Below are positions 22,394-33,740 of a DNA stretch of 64,000 bases, in pieces; the stretch's first letter is position 1; every line of letters begins with the position of its first letter. The stretch covers positions 4,402,001 through 4,466,000 of the forward strand of contig NC_092672.1 in assembly GCF_964355755.1 (NCBI RefSeq). Reading direction: 5' to 3'. This DNA is from Antedon mediterranea. Its lineage: Eukaryota; Echinodermata; Crinoidea; Comatulida; Antedonidae. The notes beneath the pieces were generated by a model. That model made no database searches. It saw nothing but the letters and a program-made list of their open reading frames with translations, and had not been told where the DNA came from. Made by a program: the position numbers and the translations under genes.

Positions 22394-24476
22394 GCGATCA
22401 GTGTCAGATCAACGGCGTTTTTCATGGAAGGCATTTCACTAGAGTTCATTTAGCTATAGGTCATCATTTCTTAGCAAAATCAATTCAATCACCTTTGTGA
22501 TTTTCCGTTAATTTATTCTTACTACAGTACAGTATATATGTACTGCATTTGGTATAACCATAATTAAATATAGACAAAAACGCTGGTAGCTGTTATTACG
22601 TTTCCTATTAAAAATGGAAATATTAATTTTGCAGTGATAAATTAATGCATATATAAAACACTATTAATTGTCTTTCACGCTCACCAGCTAGTAAAGTATT
22701 TTGTGAATATTGTCATGTCGCAATGTTCGGTCTTTTTGTGTGTTTTTTTTATCACTATTATAAGTGGCCATGACCTGAACAAAAAAATATAATTACAAAA
22801 ATTTAGTATAGTTACTGTTAGAAATGATGAACTAATTTTTAACAAGTACCATGGTTCTATTTTTCATTTTTTTCGTAACCCCTCCTCGAAACCCCAATGA
22901 TGTCACTACCATTGAGAGGATTTAAATTTTAAAAAAGGGGGAATCCCCGTTAGCTAATATTGTTTTTAGTTTACGCTCTATGTTGTTCCAAAGATTTGTC
23001 ATGCCTGAAAGTTTCTTCACAGAGCATAGAGAATTCAGAGAGTAAAGTAAAGAAAGTCTATGTTTCTAAATCGTTTTGGTCATGGTTGTATGTAGTTATT
23101 TCTTTATTATATCATTTTCTTTCTTGGCTCAGCTAAGATGAAATGATATCTGAGATGTAAGTTTTATCCATAAACACTTCATTGTAGATTATCAATTAAC
23201 TTCTTTGGCCAACCGATAAATTGGGTTCGACCTTTTATAACTGACGTTGTTTAGAAGAATATATCTTAGACGTAGTCTTATCCATGATGTTGCTGAACCA
23301 GCTAATCATCCATTGCATCTAAGACAATTGCCGTCGAGATAGATATATCGTAGGATGCTCTTTGGACGTTGCCGCCGGCAAGATAGGAGACTCAATACTT
23401 TATTATTTGTCAATTACAGTATATTGATTTTGAAATAGAACCATATCGACATGGCTATTAGTCTTAAAATGTTTTGTAGTATTTTTCAGAATTAAATATT
23501 TATTTTCTAAATCTGTCCTCGTAATAATAAATACTACCACATTAGTATGACACATCCATTATTTCCAGAGTGTTTGTTTTAGTACACCCAAAATGCACAT
23601 CTGTTTCGTCAAATGATGATCCAACCTATTGACAATAGCTTAATGAACCGATTAAACAATGTATTGCAATATTGTGTTTATGAATCGTAGCTTTTCAGTT
23701 TAGTGATGTTTTGATGGTTTGTGCTTAACAACTCCAGCGAATCCCTTTTGTGTAGGTACAGTAAGGTGATATGTCCTGTTGCAATATTGTTGTTTATTAT
23801 GTATTTAGGCTGTGTATAGGGTCTGTACAAGATGGCATTTTGAACCGGTAAGTGTGAGATAGGCTGATGTTTTGTTAATTGGAAGTTTAGGCCTAGAAAT
23901 CGAGTTTAGTGTAGGCCTACAACGTTTTGTATAATGATGCGTCGTAATGTGGTTTATTCGTTTGCTTATGCCGTGACTCTGTAATGTATAGAGATAACCA
24001 AATATGCCTAAAACTAGGGAGATGTTATCAAGTAGGCCTAGTTAAAACTACCTCAATAGTATTTATAGCTAGTGATAGTAAGATTATCTCGAAAGTAGTC
24101 CTATGGGGGAGAACATGGCCTTTCTGAAATTGTGATTGTACCCAACTCTGATATTTCGTTACTACCCGTTACACATTTGGACGGTGACACCAGTTACCAA
24201 ACATTGTTTGATTCAAACATGATAGACGTATTGGATATTAATACGTTACAGTATTTTGATTTGCACATTAGAAACGTGTTAGCAATAGCCTTGAATCATA
24301 ATGAAAACATCTAGTGTCAGGCAGTGCGATTAATAACACGAGTAATGGATTCGATATTGAATATCTATGTGTAGTCCGACTCAATTATGAGCATATTGCT
24401 AACAATCTCACTCAGTCTTGGTCGTGTAGGGAAAACATCGTGTCAGACAATTCTGTTATTGTTAACCGATTCTCGG

Positions 24477-24642
24477 TACTGTATCTATAGGGAATTCCGT
24501 AATATGTAACATAAGTATCACAGGTGACGCATGTATCATAGGACATTAACATAATACAAAGTAACATGTGATACATATGTGACGCTGTATTACAATTTGC
24601 ATGATAATAGACATGTAATGCCATATTATGGAGATACAGTAA
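24477..24642. mobile_element. Foldback element with TACTGTATCT ends
   Basis: The exact 10-bp inverted ends TACTGTATCT (24477-24486) and AGATACAGTA (24632-24641) enclose palindromic pieces such as 'CATGTGATACATATG'. A related element with the same TACTGTATCTAT start lies at 26577-26742. Confidence 0.55.
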
Positions 24643-25339
24643 GTACATAAAGATAATCTGGCATGGAATTGTGCTCACTCGCAAACGTTTCTTTCTCATA
24701 ACCAGTAGGCTGTTTTTTGTTTGTTTTGTATTCTAAATGTTTTTAGAATGTTTTAGGTTTTAGCTTGTATTCGGATATTTTACAAAAACATTGAACTGTG
24801 TCAGTATGTGAGGATGTGTCGGAATCAATGTTACATCGTACATAATTATAAACCTATAGGCAGGTCTTCCTTTGTCCTTATGTGTGAACACGCACTAGCA
24901 AACAGGTGTCTCGCATTCTCGTTGTAGGCCAGAGAATTGATTTTTTAATATTGTACATGAGTCAACTTCATATCGTAGATTAACACCTATTAGTCAATTG
25001 TAAACAATGAACCTTTGGAAATGATGGAACAATTAATATATCGTAAAAAATATCTCCTAATAATGATTCACGAATGATAATATGCAATAAATTATTATCA
25101 TTGAGTAAAAGCTAAAATCAGTTTTTCTAACTCAATTGTTGGCCTACTAAGTCTACTGTAGAATCCAAGCAATCAATCCAATATAGAACTTGAACTCATT
25201 TATTGAAAGTATAATTATAAGAAATAAACTGTTTTCAAACTACCCTCAATTTGTTGTATTTTTACAGGAATTGCATGCAGTCGTTAGTTATGGTAACAGT
25301 ATAACTAAAATCTGGCAGTGAGTTTATAAACACGTTAAA

Positions 25340-26194
25340 ATGGCATTTTCGAGGAAAAAATCCGCTCAATTTGACCTCACCGAGGAGCCTCCATCGTTTG
25401 AGGTATGCTACCTTGGTAGAATGATTACGCGGGTTAAAATGGGACGAGAATGCACCAAAGACATCGTGCGGACATTGTACAATAAAGCGCGCGGCAGACA
25501 TGATTTACAACGCGTACACGTGACTATATCAACCAAAGGTATGCGAGTATCTGAATCACCAGCCATTGCTGCAAATAGACAAACCTTTATACCGATTTAT
25601 ACAGTAACGTATGGTTCTGCTGATAAAGTGTACCAACGTGTATTTTCTTTTATAACGACTGTACAAAGAGATAACAATGAGGAGTCAACCTTTGTGTGTC
25701 ATGCGTTCTTGTGTAGAGACACCTCAATGGCAAAGACAATGGTGATGCATCTCTTAAGTGCCTTCAAATGTGCTTTTGGAGATTGGAAAAAATATGCCAA
25801 TAGGCAAAAGATCAAAGATCGGTTAGAAGCTGGACCAAGTATTTCTAACGGAGTTGTTCCAGATAATGTAAATGGATCATCAACGAGTACTTCTGCAGAT
25901 TTGACAGACAATCCGTTGGAGATTATGTTGCCGCCTAAAGACCAATCGACCAGAGTTGAAAAGGTTGCTCAGTGGATGGAAAGATGGTTGCATTTAAGTG
26001 TGCCACAAGACTCTCAATATGTTGGTATTCTTTTTCCAGATGATGAAGAGGAATTTAATCGAGAGTTTGAAGAATTTTCTAGAAGAAACGGAACATCTTC
26101 TTTAGATAGACGTAATAGTCGAGAAGAGACATTGTCGCAATCTGTCTTTCCAAAAAAGGAAGTACGAAGAAAGAAAAGTATTACTACTAGCTAA
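25340..26194 (+). CDS. PTB3: single-exon PTB/PID-domain protein, PID1-like
   Basis: 284 residues from MAFSRKKS. It is nearly all PTB domain (about 18-150) plus a 130-residue tail. Landmarks are FEVCYLGR, an ECTKD stretch, VTYGSADK, VFSFIT, CHAFLC and the final helix LLSAFKCAFGDW. This layout (YLGK, then CT-x-KPV, then Y-x-x-AD, then CHA) is that of vertebrate PID1, which binds lipoprotein-receptor tails (established for PID1; the partner here is unknown). The tail contains VEKVAQWMERWL (206-217), comparable to VERRIRDWLL in PTB2, then an acidic DDEEEFNREFEEF stretch, and it ends in a basic RRKKSITTS. An upstream ORF of nine codons (ATG at 25275) lies in the likely 5' UTR, just after a splice-acceptor-like site at 25267. 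A candidate AATAAA is near 26866. Confidence 0.85.
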   Translation: MAFSRKKSAQFDLTEEPPSFEVCYLGRMITRVKMGRECTKDIVRTLYNKARGRHDLQRVHVTISTKGMRVSESPAIAANRQTFIPIYTVTYGSADKVYQRVFSFITTVQRDNNEESTFVCHAFLCRDTSMAKTMVMHLLSAFKCAFGDWKKYANRQKIKDRLEAGPSISNGVVPDNVNGSSTSTSADLTDNPLEIMLPPKDQSTRVEKVAQWMERWLHLSVPQDSQYVGILFPDDEEEFNREFEEFSRRNGTSSLDRRNSREETLSQSVFPKKEVRRKKSITTS

Positions 26195-26384
26195 CCAAAA
26201 TGATCATGTATTTCCAACTTTAAATGCAGAGTTTTTATAATGTCTACAGGTCTTCGAAAGGAATTGAAGGCACTTGTTATAACTTCTGTTATAACTTCTG
26301 TCTTATATCCGTCTTCCATTTCCAAGCCAAAAATACATGTTCATAAAACGTGATATACACGTTCTTCAATGTAATGTTCTGAAT

Positions 26385-26551
26385 TTAAAGCTCTGTCTAC
26401 ACTATCAAACTCTATATGACACAAAATGTGATGTGCCCATATATGGACAGGATGATGTCATATCACTACCATATTTGGGCATATCACTACATATTTGGGC
26501 ACAGCACACGTTTTTGGTCAAACTAAGTTTGATAGTGTAGACAGAGCTTAA
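26385..26551. mobile_element. MITE-2 copy
   Basis: It begins TTAAAGCTCTGTCTACACTA and ends with the inverse, GTAGACAGAGCTTAA. The inside holds 'GTGATGTGCCCA', 'ATGATGTCATATCACTACC' and 'ATATTTGGGCA' motifs. TTAA at both borders may be the target duplication. Confidence 0.85.
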
Positions 26552-26576
26552 CGAATATTCAAAATACTATTTTCGC

Positions 26577-26742
26577 TACTGTATCTATTTCCGAAGTATC
26601 ATAGGAAGAATATTTTTATCACATGTGTGTAGTAGTCACGTAAACCCTTTAACCTAACCTTCATGATACAGGCACCACATGTGATATAAATGAGATGTTG
26701 TATTACCAAATATTCTTATGATACTTCGAAAATAGATAGTAT
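26577..26742. mobile_element. Foldback element, TACTGTATCTAT family
   Basis: The left arm contains 'CGAAGTATCATAGGAAG' and the right arm its approximate inverse ('CTTATGATACTTCGAAAATA'). The inner arms carry 'CACATGTG'. The element at 24477-24642 shares the outer end, and the pair at 32741-32833 shares the inner CACATG-type arms. Confidence 0.6.
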
Positions 26743-28371
26743 ATGAAGATAGCACTGGGAATCGGGTAATTTTATCGCAAGACACTATTGTCCATTCAAA
26801 GCTTTTAAAAATTCAACACATTGAATTTTATATATAGTTTTTCATTGACTAAGATATGATACAAAATAAAACATACAATATAAAGTTTAATAAGTTATTC
26901 TGAAAATCATTGTTGAGTTTTGAATCCGAAAGCTGCAAGAAACGAAATAGAATCAATGATTTTAACAATATTTCTAGCCTATTTTTTACGAATAGAATTG
27001 TTAATGTTATTATATTATTCAGTTCATGCAATATTATTATTACCGTACGATATACAGACAACGCTGGTAATATTTATATATGTAAAGTACAGCGTATTAT
27101 GTAATTTATGTTATGACAATAAACATTAAACAAAGATTTGTACCGTTTTGGTCATATTATGTGTTTCCACTATCTTCATTCCTGTGTCATTAATTATCAT
27201 CGTCAACATTTGTATTCATTTATTCAACATTACTTTAATTAATCATTTCATCTCGCCCAAATTGGTTTTAACAAGTTATAATATATTCCATCATCCTTGT
27301 TTTAAATTAATGAATCATAATCAGGCATTGATATTCCTAATCATTACTGTATTTTTCGTCCGAATTTCATATACAGTCTAGTACTGTAGCGCCACCATTT
27401 TGAGATTTTTCATTTTTATCAACTTTCATTTTTGTCTTCTAATGTTGAATAGCGCCACCAAATGATTTCAGATTCCTTCAGCAACCATTTCACCACCAAC
27501 CGTTTAATTATCGATTACTCTACGTGTACGTTTTACTAAGGCAATCTAAGGACACTGAGCTCGCCTTTCCAAGATGACTTGTAACAGTCCTTTGATCTTA
27601 TGTCTGGTTGCGACAAATACTAACAGTACACTGTACTATGTGCATATTCTCCGCGACTCGCCGTGTCTGCTAAGGGGCGTGGAACTGATCGTGTCGCAGT
27701 CACAAATACACCCTTTGATCTCCGAAGCTCAGCATCCTTTTGTTAGATTGCCTTGGTTTTATCATGAATTGGTTTTGCGACGCATGGTTCTAATTTTGTT
27801 CACAAACTATCGCTTGTAAAATGTTGTGTTGCAATTTTGGAATTTGTTCTTTTGTCGACAAAACGAAAAAATGTGTCGATATGCCTACAATACAACTGCG
27901 CCCCGTATTAGTTACTATCGGACAGTTGGTAATATTAGTAGATTATTGATTTCTGCCCTTACTTATTGATTGATGAGATACGTAAATATAATACATAATA
28001 TCAAAACACACATCAGTTTTAGATTCCAATGATATATATATATTTTATACGGGAAATCATTTTTCGAAACAAACGCTTTTCCAGAAACCATCCTTTCTCA
28101 GCTCATAATGAGATGTTTGTCGAGTTTGAATTGTATTTTGTTGAAAAACCTTTGCAATTATTATTCAAGAGATTTTCATATATTTAATGAAATTGATATT
28201 TAAATGGGGTTAATTTTTTTTTTATAATAAGCATGTGCTTCTTGAATTATTTTCCCCTTTTCTTTGTTTGTTTAAATCAGTTATTTTTATTTTGTCATTT
28301 TGAAATGTCATCGCTCAAAGAAAATAAAAGAAGTTGTCATTGTCATTGAATTATGTACAATGGAAGAAACT

Positions 28372-28774
28372 TAAGGCCCATTCACACTAGGACGATAACG
28401 ATCGACGATAATAGACAATAATTTGCATTTTTCATACATAAAATAAAAGAAATATAAACCTTCATTCTAGAACTATAGAATAACCATCTATGCTTCCTTT
28501 GATAAAAATTATATTTTCACACGTCCAATCAAATGACGTCATGATTAGTAAGAGCAATAATATCGTGACAATACAATGATTTTATTGTTTTTATGTATCA
28601 TGACGTCATTTGATTGGAATTTTAAAAATATTATTTTTATCAAAGACAGCATAAATGATTATCCTATAGTCCTAGAACGAAACCCTTTCTAATTTCTTGT
28701 GTTTTATGTTAAAAAAATGCATGCTTATATATTTATCGTCGATCGTTATCGTCCTAGTGTGAATGGGCCTTTAT
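28372..28774. mobile_element. 400-bp TIR/foldback element (MITE-3)
   Basis: The ends read AAGGCCCATTCACACTAGGA and TCCTAGTGTGAATGGGCCTT. The inverted similarity extends through 'GATAACGATCGACGATAA' and again nearer the centre ('CAATCAAATGACGTCATGAT' and its inverse). Nearly the whole element is therefore one foldback. It has no coding capacity. Confidence 0.85.
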
Positions 28775-29011
28775 TCTGAAATAAAACATTTGGTCATAAT
28801 TTTGCTTTTTACATTAATATTCAACATAAACATCTGTTATGTTATTGCTACATACATAGAGCGGGTAACAATACATTTTATAATATTAACGGTATACCCA
28901 TTATAATATTACTGCTATTAATATTTATAATATCAATGCAGTGCTGTTAAATGTGATGAAACATTATTATTTGCGGGATTCTATAGTGCTATTATGGGTT
29001 CTCCTTATGCT

Positions 29012-29281
29012 AACAGTTTAACACATATCCTCGCGTGTCACACGAATATTACACATAACAGTTTAACACATATCCTCGCGTGTCACACGAATATTACACA
29101 TAACAGTTTAACACATATCCTCGCGTGTCACACGAATATTACACATAACAGTTTAACACATATCCTCGCGTGTCACACGAATATTACACATAACAGTTTA
29201 ACACATGTCCTCGCGTGTCACACGAATATTACACATAACAGTTTAACACATGTCCTCGCGTGTCACACGAATATTACACAT
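29012..29281. repeat. 45-bp minisatellite, six copies
   Basis: Six head-to-tail units of exactly 45 bp, each containing the palindrome CGTGTCACACG. The only variation I see is ACATATCC versus ACATGTCC, with the last two units carrying G. Because 45 is a multiple of 3 a frame stays open (repeating NSLTHILACHTNITH), but nothing suggests that it is translated. Confidence 0.95.
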
Positions 29282-29315
29282 AATATAATGCGTGAATTAT
29301 TATTGATGTAAATAT

Positions 29316-29362
29316 TGCGGTACACCACGTATATTAGTTCTGAAAAGAACTGTTGAGTTTCT
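29316..29362 (-). repeat. Repeat end shared with 35657-35709, next to hammerhead motif B
   Basis: About 45 bp (including GCGGTACACCACGTATATTA and TTCTGAAAA) recur at 35657-35709. On the minus strand the shared part begins AAACTCAAC, which here follows the hammerhead-like GTC by only three bases (GAG). It is probably the 5' part of a retroelement or retrozyme-like family. Confidence 0.6.
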
Positions 29363-29408
29363 CGACGTTTCGATCAATATGCTTTGATCGTTCTGAGGAG
29401 TGAGAATA
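29358..29408 (-). ncRNA. Hammerhead-ribozyme-like motif B (degenerate core)
   Basis: The minus strand reads CACTC, CTCAGAACGA, then a perfect 6-bp stem II (GATCAA...TTGATC), GAAAC, GTC and GAGAAACTC. Stem I (CTC with GAG) and stem II are present and the 3' half of the core is intact. The CUGANGA half is mutated (CUCAGAA), so this copy is probably inactive. Its sequence parallels motif A at 6808-6862. Confidence 0.4.
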
Positions 29409-29577
29409 AAGAAAGTCCAGGACACTGGGAATATAGGCCTAAGTGGAATAGGGTAGGACTGGTGTAAAAGCTAAAAACCATTGCAAGTATAACACAGTGA
29501 ATTGTTGTTATACTCTTATATTATCATTTTAATACCAAAAAAACGTGTAGTATATGTATATAAATGCTCAAGGCTTT

Positions 29578-29625
29578 GATTACAGTTCTGATGATGAGAA
29601 TAGTATTCTCGAAACTTGTCGCGTT
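29578..29625 (+). ncRNA. Hammerhead-ribozyme-like motif C
   Basis: CTGATGA (29588-29594) is followed by one extra T, a perfect stem II (GAGAAT-AGT-ATTCTC), GAAAC (29611-29615) and TTGTC. Both core halves match the consensus. The flanking bases do not give an obvious stem I, and the extra T before stem II is unusual. It lies 180 bp from motif B in the opposite orientation. Confidence 0.35.
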
Positions 29626-29730
29626 ATTTTATGACAGTCTGCATTTTCATTAAAATGCCGTACGATATAGATTCTCACTCGTAATCTATTATATTATACA
29701 TGATTTATTTGACAAAGACAATGTATTATG

Positions 29731-32250
29731 ACCTTTACCCGATGTATACCCATGTTCTACAGTGTGTCAGTCTTTTACCTTTACCCGATGTATGCCCATG
29801 TTCTACACTGTGTCTTTTACCTTTACCCGATGTATACCCATGTTCTACACTGTGTCTTTTACCTTTACCCGATGTATACCCATGTTCTACACTGTGTCTT
29901 TTACCTTTACCCGATGTATACCCATGTTCTACAGTGTGTCTTTTACCTTTACCCGATGTATACCCATGTTCTACACTGTGTCTTTTACCTTTACCCGATG
30001 TATACCCATGTTCTACACTGTGTCTTTTACCTTTACCCGATGTATACCCATGTTCTACACTGTGTCTTTTACCTTTACCCGATGTATACCCACGTTCTAC
30101 ACTGTGTCTTTTACCTTTACCCGATGTATGCCCATGTTCTACAGTGTGTCTTTTACCTTTACCCGATGTATACCCATGTTCTACACTGTGTCTTTTACCT
30201 TTACCCGATGTATACCCATGTTCTACACTGTGTCTTTTACCTTTACCCGATGTATACCCATGTTCTACACTGTGTCTTTTACCTTTACCCGATGTATACC
30301 CATGTTCTACAGTGTGTCTTTTACCTTTACCCGATGTATACCCATGTTCTACACTGTGTCTTTTACCTTTACCCGATGTATACCCATGTTCTACAGTGTG
30401 TCTTTTACCTTTACCCGATGTATACCCATGTTCTACACTGTGTCTTTTACCTTTACCCGATGTATACCCATGTTCTACACTGTGTCTTTTACCTTTACCC
30501 GATGTATACCCATGTTCTACACTGTGTCTTTTACCTTTACCCGATGTATGCCCATGTTCTACACTGTGTCTTTTACCTTTACCCGATGTATACCCATGTT
30601 CTACAGTGTGTCTTTTACCTTTACCCGATGTATACCCATGTTCTACACTGTGTCTTTTACCTTTACCCGATGTATACCCATGTTCTACAGTGTGTCTTTT
30701 ACCTTTACCCGATGTATACCCATGTTCTACACTGTGTCTTTTACCTTTACCCGATGTATACCCATGTTCTACACTGTGTCTTTTACCTTTACCCGATGTA
30801 TGCCCATGTTCTACACTGTGTCTTTTACCTTTACCCGATGTATACCCATGTTCTACACTGTGTCTTTTACCTTTACCCAATGTATACCCATGTTCTACAC
30901 TGTGTCTTTTACCTTTACCCGATGTATACCCATGTTCTACAGTGTGTCTTTTACCTTTACCCGATGTATACCCATGTTCTACACTGTGTCTTTTATCTTT
31001 ACCCGATGTATACCCATGTTCTACACTGTGTCTTTTACCTTTACCCGATGTATGCCCATGTTCTACACCGTGTCTTTTACCTTTACCCGATGTATACCCA
31101 TGTTCTACACTGTGTCTTTTACCTTTACCCGATGTATACCCATGTTCTACACTGTGTCTTTTACCTTTACCCGATGTATACCCATTTTCTACACTGTGTC
31201 TTTTACCTTTACCCGATGTATACCCTGTTCTACACTGTGTCTTTTACCTTTACCCGATGTATACCCATGTTCTACACTGTGTCTTTTACCTTTACCCGAT
31301 GTATACCCTGTTCTACAGTGTGTCTTTTACCTTTACCCGATGTATGCCCATGTTCTACACTGTGTCTTTTACCTTTACCCGATGTATACCCATGTTCTAC
31401 ACTGTGTCTTTTACCTTTACCCGATGTATACCCATGTTCTACACTGTGTCTTTTACCTTTACCCGATGTATACCCATGTTCTACAGTGTGTCTTTTACCT
31501 TTACCCGATGTATGCCCATGTTCTACACTGTGTCTTTTACCTTTACCCGATGTATACCCATGTTCTACACTGTGTCTTTTACCTTTACCCGATGTATACC
31601 CATGTTCTACACTGTGTCTTTTACCTTTACCCGATGTATACCCATGTTCTACACTGTGTCTTTTACCTTTACCCGATGTATACCCATGTTCTACACTGTG
31701 TCTTTTACCTTTACCTGATGTATACCCATGTTCTACAGTGTGTCTTTTACCTTTACCCGATGTATGCCCATGTTCTACACTGGGTCTTTTACCTTTACCC
31801 GATGTATGCCCATGTTCTACACTGTGTCTTTTACCTTTACCCGATGTATGCCCATGTTCTACACTGTGTCTTTTACCTTTACCCGATGTATACCCATGTT
31901 CTACACTGTGTCTTTTACCTTTACCCGATGTATACCCATGTTCTACACTGTGTCTTTTACCTTTACCTGATGTATACCCATGTTCTACAGTGTGTCTTTT
32001 ACCTTTACCCGATGTATGCCCATGTTCTACACTGTGTCTTTTACCTTTACCCGATGTATACCCATGTTCTACACTGTGTCTTTTACCTTTACCCGATGTA
32101 TACCCATGTTCTACAGTGTGTCTTTTACCTTTACCCGATGTATGCCCATGTTCTACACTGTGTCTTTTACCTTTACCCGATGTATACCCATGTTCTACAC
32201 TGTGTCTTTTACCTTTACCCGATGTATGCCCATGTTCTACAGTATGTCTT
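29731..32250. repeat. 42-bp minisatellite, about 60 copies
   Basis: The unit runs CCCATGTTCTACACTGTGTC then TTTTACCTTTACCCGATGTA then TA, with few substitutions. Recurrent variants are ACAGTG for ACACTG and TATGCC for TATACC. Two 1-bp deletions (TACCCTGTTC) lie near 31223 and 31307. All three plus frames and one minus frame are stop-free across most of the array because 42 is divisible by 3. The resulting 300-850-codon frames are artefacts of the repeat. The rare variant ACCTGATG occurs at 31711 and 31963, exactly six units apart, which shows higher-order duplication. Confidence 0.97.
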
Positions 32251-32740
32251 CTAAGAGACACACGAGATTAAGCCTGGATAGAGATTGTCTTATGTGATTT
32301 GTAATCGTAATAATAATTGTACCAAATTACCACGGCACGCAGTCACATACATCCTTTCCCCTTTAAAGGCAAACCATCCTGTGTGTTTTTAACAAGGGTA
32401 ACAGACTTCATGGTACCTCAAATAAAATGTCGACAAACACGACTTCGGTGGTTACGATACGAGGAGGAGTACCCAATTAAGATACAGGCGATTAAAATTG
32501 TCGGGTTGCTCAGACAGTTGTACGGCAAGTTTTCATTCTTAATTAATAAATTTGGAAGTATTTTTAATCTGAAACTAAATAAACTTGTCAACTCATATCT
32601 GTCACAATTACCGTAATTGTTCTGAAAATACAAACCTAACAAACCAATACTCGTTACTAGTAGGCCTATTTAAATCTGTCCAGTATCGTAAATGTATTGT
32701 TGAATGGATGCTAAATGAATAAATAAAAATAAAAGGCAAT

Positions 32741-32833
32741 TTCCGTTATACAGCATCACGTGTGTTTATTATGCGACGCCTAACGTTCCATGATACGTGC
32801 ATCACATGTAATATATATACTGTATCACGGAAC
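32741..32833. mobile_element. Short foldback element
   Basis: TTCCGTTATACAGCATCACG on the left matches the inverse of the right end (...ACTGTATCACGGAA). 'CACGTGTG' and 'CACATGT' lie inside. It is similar in plan to the elements at 24477 and 26577. Confidence 0.45.
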
Positions 32834-33705
32834 TTTCCTACGAACTGCACAACATATTGCTATATGTCGGGATAAAGCACTGGAAATCGGTTGGAATTAA
32901 TCATTTACTTTTTTTTCTTTACAAATTGTCTTTTTTTGTATTTTTATTTTCACTTTGTAGTTCAAACTATGAAATCCCTCCAGATTAATCAATGACTCAC
33001 TGGTTTTATAAAGATATTGTAAAAGTCATGCTTTTGTGAACAAAACATAACCCACCTTATTTGGGTAGTTATGTTCCACGTCAGCTACCATCTATACAAT
33101 TGTCTACAAAGTATATATTTATCGGCTTTTGTCGGAAAAGCCAAATTTACGTGAGAATTCCCACGCTAAAAGTTTCAAAACATATTTTTTTATTAATACT
33201 CAATTAAAAAAATGCTTATTTTGAAATTGATTCACCAATGTACAACTCTTGTAACACTATTATTATTATTATTATTTTTATTATAAACAATTATAATTTA
33301 ATTTCGATTTTACCTCCCAGGGTTGTGCCTGTTAAATTATCGATTACCTGATTAACAGGCTTAAAATATTATATTGTAATCAGTAGGTAGGACAAACGGT
33401 TGTGCTAGATATCACTAGGACTGAAGTTGAAGGGCGTTAGGCCTACAGTCTGCTGACTACACACCCGGCTCATCCACAATGGGTGTGGTTGATTCCGGTT
33501 ATTTTTTGTTTATCTTTAATCTAAATCCATTACTAAAAGCAAGAGATAATATCTCTATGTTAAAATTATTGTATATAAATGTGATTTATGACATTCATTA
33601 TTGGGGGGCGTAGGGGTAATTTCTATAATATGATATCGTTGTCAATGTATTTTTTTTTATTTTGAAGATACTAAAGTTCCCCACCATATAGAATGAGCTA
33701 GCCCA

Positions 33706-33737
33706 AAGAGGTTTTATAGTTCACTATAAAACCTCTT
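33706..33737. repeat. Perfect hairpin, 14-bp arms, 4-nt loop
   Basis: AAGAGGTTTTATAG (33706-33719) and CTATAAAACCTCTT (33724-33737) flank the loop TTCA. It sits immediately before the first unit of the 52-bp minisatellite. Confidence 0.8.
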
Positions 33738-33740
33738 CAC

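Larger units (their letters stand above)
18287..25339. other. Intergenic region PTB2-PTB3
   Basis: About 7 kb. I can support a MITE-1 copy (22241-22393) and a foldback element (24477-24642). The rest is AT-rich with no recognisable exon. A splice-acceptor-like site (pyrimidines then ACAG at 25264-25267) lies 72 bp before the PTB3 ATG, so a 5' UTR exon of PTB3 may be hidden in this stretch. Confidence 0.45.
26195..29010. other. Intergenic region after PTB3
   Basis: It contains a MITE-2 copy (26385-26551), a foldback element (26577-26742) and a 400-bp TIR element (28372-28774). The frame at 27574-27819 (81 codons) shows no domain that I recognise. No gene is supported. Confidence 0.45.
32251..33740. 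other. Spacer between the 42-bp and 52-bp minisatellites
   Basis: It holds a short foldback (32741-32833) and a perfect 14-bp-arm hairpin (33706-33737) beside the first 52-bp unit. The frame at 32317-32616 (99 codons) has no recognisable domain and I do not support it as a gene. Confidence 0.45.

Noticed and set aside
27574-27819. 81-codon frame, possible relic of a PTB gene
   Set aside because: None of the PTB landmarks (YLGK, CHA-F-LC) is present.
28994-29311. 105-codon frame with NSLTHILACHTNITH repeats
   Set aside because: It is the translation of the 45-bp minisatellite and has no independent support.
29700-32271. Very long frames (up to 847 codons) on the plus strand and 381/329 codons on the minus strand
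   Set aside because: They arise because the 42-bp minisatellite unit is divisible by three and lacks stops in several frames. Three plus frames are open at once, which real coding sequence would not show.
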